Shown here piece after piece: positions 10,046-22,111 of a stretch of 64,000 nt of DNA. A model generated the notes under the pieces. That model had not been told where the DNA came from, ran no database searches, and saw nothing but the letters and a program-made list of their open reading frames with translations. The stretch is from Anoplopoma fimbria (taxonomy: Eukaryota > Chordata > Actinopteri > Perciformes > Anoplopomatidae), in assembly GCF_027596085.1 (NCBI RefSeq), contig NC_072472.1:21002680-21066679 (forward strand). Reading direction: 5' to 3'. Position numbers and translations under genes: made by a program. Every line of letters begins with the position of its first letter. The stretch's first letter is position 1.

Positions 10046-11910
10046 GCGTCTGTATTTGTCGAGTTGGGAAAATGAATGAACATGATTAGGCATTATGCTA
10101 GCCAAAGGCTGAGGTGCATGGGTCGATACTTCCAACATAATGAGCACATTTACCAAACCGGTTTACTCTCAGGTTGTTATTGAGGAATTATGATGACGTC
10201 TTGTGCCAGAGAAATTGAGCAAAGATAAGACTTAATTAAAATTATATCTACCTGGGATGATACACAAGTCCTGACTATGTGCTCGTCTTAATGGTTTTTA
10301 AATTAAAATCCTTCCCTGACCTCAGCAAAATCTAAGATATGTGGTCTTAATTAGAGTCAAGGGTACAGGGAGGGGGTGGTCTGAGGCCCACGTTCACAGC
10401 ATTTGGTCATGTGATATCCTGATTTCCTATTAACACCTTGGTGGCATCTGCAACAATTCACTGTGAGGATAAAGACGTTTTAATAACACTATCAAGAAAG
10501 AGATTGAAGAGTCGTAGGTATGTGCAGTATACCTGTGCAATGAGTTCTGCACGGAGGATAAAATGAGACCGCAATCCATTTCAATCCATGTCATGTGCAT
10601 TACGTTTAGACCCTCATTGTTCTGCCTAACAGCGGGTCATGTACATCCTGTGACCTTCCGAAAGCTCCACCACTAGTGAGGGTGGCAAGCATGCAAAAAT
10701 GACAAATTAGAATGGCATTGTTTGTTGCACGGCCCACATGAATCACTCCTGATGGATCGAGTCTAGGGGGAGTGCAAAAGAAGAAAGCTAAACTCTGTGG
10801 CCTAGATCAACTACCTATGCTTTAAAATAGGAGGTGGACGTATTGATTTTAACATGCCCAAATGAACAAAGCCATTTCCCTTAAATCACTGTCTTTTTGA
10901 ACTGTGGCGGCCGTATGCAGCCCAGCTCCTCCCAGCAGATTGTGTTTCTCATTTATTTCACTTATATATGCAGTGACATTCACATAATTTCCTGCTGCGG
11001 CGCATTAACACCAGGCCCTGCGTGGTTTATGCAAACAATCCATGCTAATCTTCATTCACATCATGCAAGGATGGGCCGAGCTAGCAGACAATAGGCCGGC
11101 CTCTGACCAAAGCAAGCTAATACCCATGCAAAAACATGGGCAGACTGAATAAAGAGCGCTCACTCAATGGGTTCAGTCATCTGCAGAAGCTTAGAATCCA
11201 CTGGCACAAAAACACTAATGTTATGCAACTTATTCATGAGTGGCTGGCATTCTGAGGTCAGTCCAAGTTTTGTGAAATGTTTTTGAAATGAGAAAGCTTG
11301 TTTGCGGCGAAAGCAGGAATCAGACACAAGTTCTTCTTTGTTGCCTGAATACATCCAGGTAAATGGGCTTTAGTTAATTTAAGTTTAAAGTTATGTTTGG
11401 GTTAAGTACAATTAGAATGTTGAGTTACAGAAATGAAACACAATTAGGACAGTTTAAGCTATGTCAATAAGCACCGAGAAGTAGTATAATTTAATTTAAC
11501 ACAATTTGTCCTCATACAAATAGATCTATTTTTACAATATGAATGTTCAACTAGAAAATATACTTTTGATGGTGAAACAAACCATCACCACAAACCGTCA
11601 CAATCTCTTACTCAGATATCAGCATCATCATGAAACTTCCCAGCAAATATATTATTTTCTGCTGCAAGAAAAAATCTCATGCAACCATTCAACAACTATA
11701 AATGATTAACTGATGTTGTCCAGTCTACAGTAAGTACTGCACATCAGTCACAGCAAGGCCAGATGCTCTGTAAGAGGAATAACTTGTTTGACCTGGCACT
11801 ATTTTTCTGGATTTTGGTACCATTGGGTCAATATTCACCTGTAAGAGGGTTGTAATGGAATGATTAATTAACGGAAACGTTGACATTTCTTTTTAAGTGT
11901 GTCTTAATAC
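10046..11910. other. Noncoding DNA with a conserved-looking block
   Basis: Most of this stretch has nothing I can name. About 10890-11140 has balanced composition and octamer/homeobox-like words (ATGCTAATC, ATGCAAAC, GCATTAAC), the look of a vertebrate conserved noncoding enhancer. This is judged by eye, without alignment. Confidence 0.35.
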
Positions 11911-11959
11911 ATTACTCAATACAATACAATACAATACATTTAATGTGCCCACATGGACA

Positions 11960-12480
11960 TTCAAGTTTGGTTGGTGGATGGTAAGGCTCTGCTGGACTTG
12001 ACTCAACTCACTTTTGGAACCAGGTCCTTTTCTCTATAGTACCTCCTTAGTATAAGCGGGATTCTCAGCTGATCAACAAAATGATGCCACGTGAATTTGC
12101 AGTGACGTCATTTTCCACTGGACACTTACTGAATCCTTCATCAGCAAACCAACAGAGAAATGTCTGCACTTAGTCAATAGTGTCAGGCGATGTGTAAGAC
12201 TTTTGCGGGCTGTCATTTTTTAAAATTTGGGTAGAGTGAATAAAAAATACAGTCACTATTGACCTTGGCTTAGCTATTTAAAACAGTGACTCTGTGCTGG
12301 ATTTCCCATGTCCACTAGTAACAATTCTCTCTGACCAATCAGACGTCTGCAGTGCTTTCGCTCCAACCCTTAGCATCGGATCAGCTCCCCTGGAACCTTT
12401 ACCGATGGGGTACCAAGCATGGAGTGGTTCTATTGGTACAATCCAAATATTTGGATAACTGTCCTAGTGTGTAACAAACT
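11960..12480. repeat. Degraded interspersed repeat with inverted halves
   Basis: Left part has GACTTGACTCAACTCAC and GGAACCAGGTCC. The right part has TCTCTGACCAATCAGACG and GGGGTACCAAGCATGG. This resembles a common fish palindromic GGTACC-type MITE (family knowledge), much decayed. Boundaries are uncertain. Confidence 0.35.
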
Positions 12481-12526
12481 GAACTGAACTGAACTGAACT
12501 GAACTGAACTGAACTGGACTGGACTG
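12477..12526. repeat. (GAACT)n pentanucleotide repeat
   Basis: Seven or so GAACT units pass into GGACT units, directly abutting the 3' end of the minus-strand LINE. A terminal simple repeat is usual for LINE 3' ends. Confidence 0.9.
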
Positions 12527-13232
12527 GCTGATGCCACCACAGAGTCGAAAATGGTCCTCAGGAGTGCTCCCTGCACTCCAAAAGACCTCAGTCTCCTCAG
12601 CAGATAGAGTCTGCTCTGGCCCTTTTTATACAGTGCATTTGTATGATTAGTCCAGGGTGTTTACCCTGGCGGCACCATCCCATGAAGTCCTGGTTCAGTT
12701 CCTTGTATTCCCTGTCATCACCGGCAGAAATGAGGCTGACGATTGCAGAGTCATCAGAGAACTTTTGCAGGTGGCAGTTTGCAGAGTTGTATTTTAAGTC
12801 CGAATTGTATATGGAGAAGAGGAGTGGAGCCAGAACGGTTCCTTGTGGGGCCCCCGTGCTGCAGGACACCAGGTCTGATTCACACTCCTGTATCCTCACA
12901 TACTGTGGACGGTTGGTGAGGTAGTCCAGGATCCATGCAGTGAGGTGGTGGTCCACCCCAGTCTGCTCCAGCTTGTCCCTCAGAAGCAAAGGCTGGATGG
13001 TGTTGAAGGCACTGGAGAAGTCGAAGAACATGACTCTCACAGTGCTTCCAGCCTTTTCCAGGTGAGAAAGGCATCTTTGTAGCAGGTAGATGACAGCGTC
13101 ATCCACCCCGATGCCAGATTGGTAGGCGAACTGAAGTGGGTCCAAAGATGAGCTCACCAGGGGGCGGAGGTGCACAAGGACCAGCCTCTCCAGAATGGTT
13201 GACATGTGACTAATGACAAATGTCAACATATA
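12527..13232 (-). pseudogene. L2/CR1-like LINE ORF2, 5'-truncated and internally deleted
   Basis: The 210-codon minus frame (12597-13229) shows RT motifs in order: a D-P-L-Q-F-A-Y-Q segment, motif A F-F-D-F-S-S-A-F-N-T-I-Q, motif B G-A-P-Q-G-T-V-L-A-P and motif C F-S-D-D-S-A-I-V. The catalytic aspartates are intact in this copy. After W-C-R-Q-G-K-H-P the sequence jumps, in another frame, to the C-terminal L-Y-K-K-G-Q-S-R-L-Y-L-L-R-R-L block at about 12600. The DNA between motif C and this block is therefore deleted. The endonuclease half and 5' end are absent, as expected for a 5'-truncated insertion. Confidence 0.9.
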
Positions 13233-14755
13233 GTTTCAGTTTCACACAGGACACTCACAGAGGTCTCCTGGATGAAAGTCATGTTTGTTCAACACATCCA
13301 CCTTCTGTCTGTTTTGGGGAATTTGGTAGTGAAAATGGGGCGTTCTTGACATTGCATGCAAAATGTCCTTAAAAGTGTGATGCTATTTATATGCCTCCCA
13401 TGGCATGACATTGACTTCAGAGTCACCTCTGTTGATATATCAGATAAAAAGAGTGCACCTTTTGGATTATTAATTACATCATTGTTCATCTTTGTTTGGC
13501 AAAATTCAAAGTTATGATAATTGTGTTGTGTGTCTAAATAGAAGTCCAGAAAACTTTAGAATCTCTTCAATATGTAGTGTAGGGCTGCATTAGTTTAAAC
13601 GATTCACAGTTGAGCTAACATTTGCCACGAAATTTTCCCAAACCTGAGTGACGGGAAGGAGTACTGACCACGCCTCCTCCGTATGTGAGGAGTTGGGACC
13701 GAGAGCGGGTTGGAGCCACTGCAGAGGGATTGTAACACAGTGTGAATTTCCTTCTGCCAAAAATACAGCTATGGACGATATCCCCTTGATTTGTCAAACT
13801 CATATTGTTGAAGCCCATCACTCTGGAATGCACTTTTGATCAGAGCACTGTGGATTTTGTCACCAATCAAGCACCTTAAAATTGCTGTAAGAGGGGATGT
13901 CTTAATGGCGATTAGGGACCAGGGGAACAATAACAGTGACGAAAAATGTATTACTCAAATGGTTATCAGTATCACCAATCAATTAGAAACAAATAACTGC
14001 TTTGTTGTTCAACTTTTTTTTTTATCAAATAGCAACTTGATCCAGGTCTGTTTTTTTCCGATGTAGGAGCTTAAGTGCTCCTGGCATTGATAGCTGAACA
14101 TGATTCCAACTTTGATCCCAGATAACTACATCAGTCGCCAGTTATCAGACAGCTTTAATCTATTAACGCCTTAGCTGCAGTCTTAGTGCGCGGAACAAAA
14201 GGGTGTTTATGTCTGTTCGCCAGCCTTTAAAATGCAAGGGTCAGTCATTCTTTGCTTTCAACGAGTTGTGCCAGTCTTTGTCACATCTGATCCCGATCCC
14301 AGCCCGCCCTGGTTCTCTCTTCACTAATGCTGCAGGATGTGTCGCAAAGTCAGTCAATGTATTCATGGCGTGAGAGCATGAATTATTTAAGAAGCCGGTT
14401 CCTTTAACTGATTTGAATGTTCAGACATCCTGTGGTATCAATAGTTGTAATTCTCCCAGCAGGCACCGTGCTCAGCAGATATGCTGATAGACTATCACAG
14501 GCTCACTGACCTCTGTGTGACTTTCTGTTGTGCATGTGTCCAAATTAAAAGAGCGGGCACAAAGACGAGGCATCGATACGAAACTGGTTAGTAAAGGTGT
14601 GTTCGATTAATAAAACATCTTTTATCCATTCTGTCAACATTTCAACCATTTCTGGCAGCTCTATTGACTACAAGTCAAAGCTTAATCCTCCTGCATTAAG
14701 GCATCCAGCCTTTATGAGAGCCTTGAAAATATGAAAGGCCTCAACAAGGACAACA

Positions 14756-14758
<3 letters not shown>
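13233..14758. other. Noncoding DNA, no gene seen
   Basis: No family signatures. About 14080-14230 contains words such as GTTATCAGACAGCTTTAATC that look like transcription-factor sites, possibly a conserved noncoding element. This is unverified. Confidence 0.35.

Positions 14759-14789
<31 letters not shown>
14759..14789. repeat. (TG)n microsatellite
   Basis: About fifteen TG dinucleotides. Confidence 0.95.
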
Positions 14790-14791
<2 letters not shown>

Positions 14792-17700
14792 CTATAGCCA
14801 TGCTAGCATATTTACTACGTATGAAAGAGAAGAAATTTGATCTCTTGGGCTTCACTTTTTTGCATCATTACATTGAAGGTTGATTGCAATGTAGCACACA
14901 TGCGTCTGGATGGAATTGAATCTAGGATTGTGGCTCTGTGAATGGTTTGGATAACGACAGCTTTGTGATGACATTTCAACAGACACCTTGGGGGGAAAGC
15001 CTAATACGTTTTTGGTAGCATGTAAGGAGAAATAGATAAGACTAATGAAGAGCGAAATGATCCGGCAGTATTTGGTTATTTTTTCAACAAAAACACTATG
15101 ACAGCTTCTTCAGTAAACTATCACGTCTTCTTCCCTTAACAAACAATCCCAATACGATGGTTCATTTAGACAAACTTTCATTAGTAAGAAGTCTCTTTGG
15201 TAACTGTACACGTTGAGATTCTCAGACTTAGAGACAATAGTTCTCCAGGACAGCATGGCTGCCATCTCAGCCCCAATGTAAGTCCCATCAGCGTTAAATT
15301 GTCTTTAACCCAGAAGGTATTAACAATTTAGACGGTGACAATAACAGTGTCCAATCTGAAGTGAGAGGAGCGGTGCCCAGTAATGCTTATTTAGGCAGAA
15401 ACTGTCATCCCAGAGATGGATCCTGCTCACTTCAAGGTGAATAAATCTGAATGAGCATTTTCCATTCAAATATTAGTCAAATGGAACTAATACCTTTGGA
15501 TAGAACAAATCAACCACTCTGATCATATTTGACACTGACATAAGGATGGCGGTTTTGGGAAAGCTGGGAAAAAAACATGATGAAGGAATATTCAAAGAGA
15601 GGTTACGCACAATTTCAGATAGTTAATCATCCAATTTTCACATCTGCGGGAGTCAATCAGAAAGTGGTATCAGTGATGAATTATTTGTCAGTGTCACTTT
15701 AGTTGGCCTAATGGTGGTGGGGGTTTGCAAACAGAGTATATGTACCCCCATTAGGATTTGTTTAGTTCGGTTTTCAGTGCTGGATTTGGAGGCATATAAA
15801 CAAACTGTGATCTTTCAAAGAGAAGTGTTTTCTATGTGTGTTCAGCTGGTGTTCATGGTAGCCACAAGCAACTAAACCATGTTAGACCTCTGCATATTAA
15901 AATTGTTAATGACTTTTTTTTGCAATGCATACTAGCCTGAGACAAATTATTGTGAAAGCACTGCCTGTGTTTTGTTTTACATCTAGCATATGTATGTATG
16001 TAAGTTTTGCTACAAAATAATACAACAATCTGTGAATCTATGCACTGGTTTGATTTGGGTCAGAGATATATGTTGCATCTCATTCACCTCCCTTGGGCAA
16101 ATGCCAGAATTAATAAAGAATGATGATAATGTTTAGTGTTGTAAAGATGTGCACAACTAAATAAATATGCAGTCAATACAGTCAGAGTAAAGGTCAGCTC
16201 AGTGTTGTTCTTTTCTAAAACACAGGCAAAGTTTAATCACAACATCTGCTGGACAAAAGTGGATTTGTGGAAACAGCAGGTTACTTTATTGTGGGAAAGA
16301 GCATCAACAATGTGTACAAAATAGAATGCAATTTATGGTTTTGTCAAATAACTTAGGCACAGCTCATGTCTGAAGGGTTTTATATACAGTAGCTAAATCA
16401 GACAGTAAATACATTTTTTTTTATTTAAGTTCCTGTGTGTCCAAAATGTATTATCGGAATCCCCCCAAAAAAATATTCTGCCCTGTGCTAACCATACCCT
16501 TTACTTTATCTGTATTCTTAAATGTAATTTCGCAAATACAACACCAAGAGATTTGCTTTTAAATTGCACAAACTTAGTTTAGATACTTTAGATGGTACCT
16601 TGGTTAGCTACAAATTATTTTTTGTGTCGGAAAAAGGCAACTAAATTAAAATACAGACACAAATATGCAGAAACTTGAACACTAAAAATAATGCTCATTA
16701 GAATTTAACTTTGATAATATGAAAACTCGGATGCTTATGCATTTGAAAGCTAGTGTGTATATCTTTGTTTAATGCTGGGTTATGGTCATAAAATCGTAAA
16801 ATAAAATCAATGTGAAATGTAATGATGCTTTAAACTGATCAAACCACATTTTAGTTATTCTGTTTTTTGGCTATCTTGACTGTTTGCAAAAAAGGATGAC
16901 AGCACATTATTGTACATGTCACACAAACAGTATAATTCAAATATGTTCAAAGGAAGAAAACCTTATCCACTTTCACTAATTCTATGTTAACCGTCAAACC
17001 GTCAGAAACGCACAAATCATTCTTTACTATCTCCACTTGGTTTCCCTGTTGGTGTGTTGTGAATTCAAGAGGGCCAAAGCATCTCCCCCCCGTCTCAGAG
17101 TCAGGTGCATTCGGCCTCATGTAAGAATGCTACATTTTTATCGTGATTATCTCCAATATTATGTCATTATCTTCAGCCCTCGTCTCGCAGCAGTAAAAGT
17201 ACTCGCAGAGAAGACAGTGCAGGTCCAATGACGGAAGACATTTGCAGTGGCATGACTCGATTAATTCCAAACACTAGATCTTAACCACACAGATGATTTG
17301 TGTGCCGATGGGATTCGGTCAATAGGGATGATTGCATGAAGTAGATATGCTCATTCAGTATTCATTATCTCCCTGATCCATTTCCTCACGGGGCAGAGCA
17401 GGTCCTTCCCAAGATCAAGATATCTCCCTTATGTCGTCATATGCATATGATTTAGAGCTTTTGTGTTAAACTGAATTCTATAGCAAGGTTGAACTATTTA
17501 AAAACTTAATCAATCATGAAATATTTTCTCCCCTGTTGAGTTAGCTACATTTAACCTTCCCTGTGATTCTTACATGCACATTCAGCCGTGCATTTAATAC
17601 TGGTGAATGCATTTCTAGGTCTCACATGTCTGAATTCAGGGCCAATGTGTTGTGCACCGAATGGTATTACAGAGCGAAGAATGCACTTTTAGTATGTCTG

Positions 17701-17795
17701 CAAGAAAGATGAGTGAAAAGGCGCAGAGGATTCATTATCCTTATCAAAAGCCAAAGAGAAGACAAATATAAACCATTCTCCTGCTACTGGCCCCT
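14790..17795. other. Noncoding DNA, no gene seen
   Basis: AT-rich DNA with no recognisable repeat family, splice-bounded exon or RNA gene. Open frames are short and lack motifs. Confidence 0.4.
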
Positions 17796-17800
17796 TTCTC

Positions 17801-18324
17801 TGTCATGGCCATGTCTCTGGTTATTCCTTGTGTCTCCTGTGCTCCCTTGTTTGTTTATCTCTGTGTGTGCGTCTGTGAGGTGGGCGTGTCACTCCTCTCA
17901 CTCTCCCCAGCTCCCTGATTACTGCCAAGCATACTCACCTGCTCTAAGCCACACACCTGCCTTCAATCTGCTCATCAACTCTGCAGTATATCAACCCCGG
18001 TCATCCACTCACTCACCGCCAGATCGTTGCATTTATGTCAAGACCTTCCAGCAATTTCCCGTGGACTGATTTCCCGTTGCCGACCCTGCCTGCCTGTCTG
18101 GACTTCCCTGCCTTGCCTGTGCCCCGGTCAACGACTCAGCCTTCTGTCCCCGACCCCGAGTTTAGCCTCCGCTTCCTCTGGTTTACGTCTGCCTGATCCC
18201 CTGCCTGTTTCCCACTGTATATCCTGTCTGTCTGTCTGCTGTGTTCTCAGCTTTGAATAAAGCTCCAGAACTTTATCTGTCTCCTGGTCGTTCTGCTTTT
18301 GGGTCCACACCACAATCCGTGACA
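17801..18324 (+). mobile_element. Solo LTR, copy 1 (524 bp)
   Basis: Starts TGTCATGG and ends CCGTGACA, so it has the TG...CA ends of an LTR. A 5-bp target duplication TTCTC lies at 17796-17800 and 18325-18329. Inside there is a TATA-like GCAGTATATCAA (about 17980) and an AATAAA signal (about 18257), consistent with U3-R-U5 order on the plus strand. No internal retroelement genes flank it, so it is a solo LTR left by recombination. Nearly identical to 35319-35850. The 118-codon frame here is not a host gene. Confidence 0.87.
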
Positions 18325-18329
18325 TTCTC

Positions 18330-18570
18330 ACAAAGCTGTGGGGAGGGGCGTACAGACAGCTGAAATGTGGTGTTAAAAGAGTGCAGAGGGGAAACACAAA
18401 AACCTATAATAATATGACCAGGAGCCCAGAACAATAGGCTCTTCTCCAAACCTGTTATTGTTGCCATTTATAACTCTGTGGCCCTGAACACTGTAACCTC
18501 CTCTCATCTGCTCTGAACAGTTATTTGATTTGTTTGCAGGGTTGAACCATTGAAAAGCGTAGAAACAGGA

Positions 18571-18626
<56 letters not shown>

Positions 18627-19870
18627 GGCTTCAGCTCTTATGAATGGCAGATTCTTAAAAAAATAATAATCCCACAACAGTTTTTTTTTTTTTTTATTCT
18701 TGTAGATTTACACTTCCAGCAAAATGCATGTCTTGACCCTTTTGTATCTCTCGTCACCATGGAGGTTTTTAAAAGCTGGTTTTACATAAAAGGGACTGTT
18801 CAAAAATACTGCAAACCCTCATTTAAAATCAATGTAAGGTCCCCTGACAGCTCAGAATGATGCTGTTTTATTAAAGAATAAAGCAGATTTAAACAATGAA
18901 TGAATTATTTACAGACGTGTCTTTAAATAAATAATTTAACCAAAGCTTAAGTTAATACTGGTGAACTTTAACCTGCATACAAGCACAGATGGTCAGAATT
19001 GTGTATGGCTCCTAGTATTTTAAATTCCAAGACAGGGCATACACAGGCTGTGAACTGTGAACGTTGTTATTATAACTATTATTATTGTCATCATGAAAAG
19101 CCAGTTTTTTTTTTTCACATTCAACCAGTGGCTGTTGAGAAATTCTCTGGTGCCGCTGGATTAAGAAGTGATTAAGATCAGTCCCCTAAGGACAATGCAT
19201 GCCTGTCCCACATTTCATAGAAATCCATCCAAAAGTTAAGATATCAATGTGTACTATATTTATTGGACCGACCAACCGACATTGCCTGCACTAGTCGCAC
19301 TGCTGGCAAGGCTTAAAATGCATAGTCCAAGTGAGAATTTATTATAAATGTACACATCATTCTCTCCTCCAATCACAAGAATGCATTAACCTTCCGAAAA
19401 TTTACATAAGCATACTCGGTGTACATGGATCTGTGTAGGATGTGCCATCCCAAATCTGTGTGGACCCTACAATAAATAAAGGGTCACACACCGCTGTCTG
19501 TCATCATTTTACTTTTCAGTGAACAGTGATTTGCCTTCTGGCCTGATACACCTGCATGTTCTCGAGCTCTCCAGAGCCTGGATTTTGTGTGCTGGGTGTC
19601 TACTGACTGTCTTTTTGAACCCTGCCTGGGTAGGCCTCGGCTCTACCCAGTTCAGTTGCGTCCTGCCTGGGTTGGCTTGGGCCCCCGTACTTAGTCGCTG
19701 TTGCGGCGTAGGTTATAAAGTGTAGGTGAGCTGCAGCAACTAACCTTTAGCCAGTCAGGTTCAGTGTGATTGGGTCGATGTTATGTAGCAGTAGGGTTCA
19801 CATTTCTGGGGCTCCACCCTCTGTACCCATAAAGTCCAATAAGGAGGAGCCTGTGTCAGTTTTTAACGAA
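18330..19870. other. Noncoding DNA with AT and T tracts
   Basis: An AT dinucleotide tract lies at about 18577-18618 and a T-run at about 18681-18697. Words around 19500-19860 (CTGCCTGGGTAGGCC type) could be an unidentified repeat. No gene seen. Confidence 0.4.
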
Positions 19871-19873
19871 TGC

Positions 19874-20157
19874 TACAATATTGTAACCCCTAGTTCTATG
19901 AGCACAGGCTGTGCCCTCCACCAAGGGGGCCCTGCAGCTCTTACAACGCTGGCTGAATAGAAAAAGGATGGCAGACAGCGTTGTATGCTGCCTAAAATAC
20001 TGTGGAATACCTATGTATTCGGGTAGGCACGTCTTGATTGGCCGGCTATGCTCTTGCAAATTTTCAGTGACATGCATGCTCGTCATTGGAAGAGAGTATT
20101 ACTAGGTCCATCAGAGGGCTCCAACTGTGCTTATTGAACTAGTGTTACGATATTGTA
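19874..20157. mobile_element. MITE with long terminal inverted repeats
   Basis: The left end (TACAATATTGTAAC, TAGTTCTATGAGCACAGGC, GCCCTCC) is mirrored by the right end (GGGCTCC, TGTGCTTATTGAACTAG, GTTACGATATTGTA). This gives inverted repeats of roughly 45-50 bp at about 80 percent identity by eye. It is about 285 bp long with no coding capacity. The family is common in perch-like fish (recalled, not searched). Similarity may extend a few bases outward; no clear target duplication seen. Confidence 0.65.
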
Positions 20158-21364
20158 ACGTATCGTAGTTTCCAATAAATATTAGACTTGCATGTTATGG
20201 CAAAGTGTGGAGAATTATCAAATTCCTCATCGTGTTTACTAAAGGATACGTCTCGTGAAGTCGAGAGAGGTTTCCTGTAGTAGCTTAGTTACATGTATTC
20301 CAGGATGAGTTGTGTGTCAACCCAAAGAATCTGTGGAGCTTCATCATTCTCTCCTCTGAGCAATGACTGTATGGAACACTTTGGTACAGGAATGTCAGTA
20401 AAATATTGAGGCAGTTTGGATAAACTGATTGTAGAGGCTGTGTGGACTCATCCAGGCCTTTTTGAAAGGGTTAGATGGCTCTCCAAATACAACTTGATGG
20501 ATGACCACAGAGTTGGCTGTCAGTGCTACTTGCTTTAACGGCCCCAGTGTGCAGTGATTTGAGGTTACAACACTGACTTCATCTGATTTAGAAATGTCTG
20601 CAGCTCTAAAAACATCTCGGCTGTATTTTAAGACTACTAAGAAACAGATCCAGAGGATTTAGGCGTAAAGAGGAGAGCTAGGATGTGACTCACACTATCA
20701 CACCTTTAATTAAAGGTCTCCATTTGGAAGCAGGCTCACTCTAAACACTATTTTAACTAGGCCCTAAAAACATTTCAACATCCCAACAGAAATTTGTGTA
20801 ACTTTAATAACCACGTGGATCGTGTCTCTGTGAAAGATTAAGAAACTTTTCATAAGAAAATCCAGGTAGGCTGAGGTTGCAGTAGTCACCTGCACTTCTC
20901 TCATGAGAAAGTTCACCTCTCTTGAGAGGTGAACTTTGAGAGAGGAATTGTAGACGACAGCCTGTGAAATTGACTAAAGAGGCAAAATAAATTGTCTCGA
21001 TCCACCAAGATGACGCTGACAAAGATCACAGGTCTTTGTGAGTGACATCCAAATCAAATGATGATTTATGATCACAACAAAAGTGTTTTATTTTTCTTTC
21101 TTAAGCCTCTTTCCCACTGGACAAAAAAAACACTAACACCCACTAACATCTGGCTTTATTCTTCAGTGGGAAAGGTTAAAATCGACATTCATTGCCTGAA
21201 CAAATGACTCTGAAAGAACAGTAATGTCTTCACTGTTTAATAATCCTGTTTTCCTGTGAAATTATGACCTTGAAAATGACAAAGCAGAAAACAAAAAAGT
21301 AAAGATCAATTTTCTAGCAAATGAAAAGGAGACTGAGGACATTCACTAGTCACATGACTCTTCG
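20158..21364. other. Noncoding DNA with a perfect hairpin
   Basis: 20908-20937 is a 14-bp perfect inverted repeat (arm AAAGTTCACCTCTC) with a 2-base loop. Nothing else recognisable in the stretch. Confidence 0.45.
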
Positions 21365-21515
21365 AGCACATTGTAGTCACGTCAGTCATTAGTCAGTCAA
21401 GTTAAAGTCAACCACGATCTTTCAATAACCCTAACCAAGTTGTTGCCTTAACCTAACTTCCTGTGAAGACGGCAGTTTATTTTGAAAGTCCAACTTCTAA
21501 GGCCAATGAATCTCT
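21365..21515 (+). repeat. R2 repeat fragment
   Basis: Shares CCTAACTTCCTGTGAAGAC-type and TTTATTTTGAAAGT words with the R2 family at 9585-10045 and 44345-44540. Confidence 0.5.
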
Positions 21516-21963
21516 TCTCAAACCTTTTTATGTTGTGTAAAAAGCTAATGTAAAAAAAAAGTAGGGTTCCTGTAACAGGCTTTGCATTTTCAGCACAAAT
21601 ATCTGCTGAATGCCACAAGTTACTTTCCAAAAGCCTCTATTGTCATCATTGACATGTTCTCTGCGAGCTGATGTCAGCACTCAGCCAAAGATACTCTGTT
21701 GGTGAACGCATTTTTGTTTTCAAAGTTCAACAGACCAACGGAGTGGTCATTTTTCCATCATGAAATTATCTGGACAACTGTGTCAATGTCAATTTGAGCA
21801 GTCTTCTATCTAGGTAAAGAGTAACTTAACACCAGACTGAAAAGCAATATCCACTGCCCTCTCTAGTTCACAGTTTCAAGTGTCTCACTGCCTCAGGAGG
21901 CAGAGGGTGCCATCCACTACCAACAGGGTTTGGTCACAGTTTTATCCCCGGTCTTTCAAAAGC
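21516..21963. other. Noncoding DNA, no gene seen
   Basis: Nothing recognised between the R2 and R1 repeat fragments. Confidence 0.4.
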
Positions 21964-22111
21964 AACAACCTGCAGTTCTGAAAAGTGAAGCCAATGCGGA
22001 AAATCCACAACGGCAAAGGCCAAAATGCCGACCTGAGGCTTCAAAACGTCAGTCCAAAAACCAATGGCTGACGTTATGGTAACTTTGTCCACTTTTTATA
22101 TACAGTTTATG
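21964..22111 (+). repeat. R1 repeat, internally deleted copy
   Basis: Begins GCAACAACCTGCAGTTCTGAA and ends TTTTTATATACAGTTTATG. It joins the two ends of the R1 family seen in longer form at 46251-46850 and 55012-55525, with the middle missing. Confidence 0.6.

Noticed and set aside
17713..18260. Plus frames of 118 and 77 codons as genes, with near-identical frames at 35303-35786
   Set aside because: They lie almost wholly inside the two solo LTRs and have no retroelement domain; a shared frame between LTR copies is expected.
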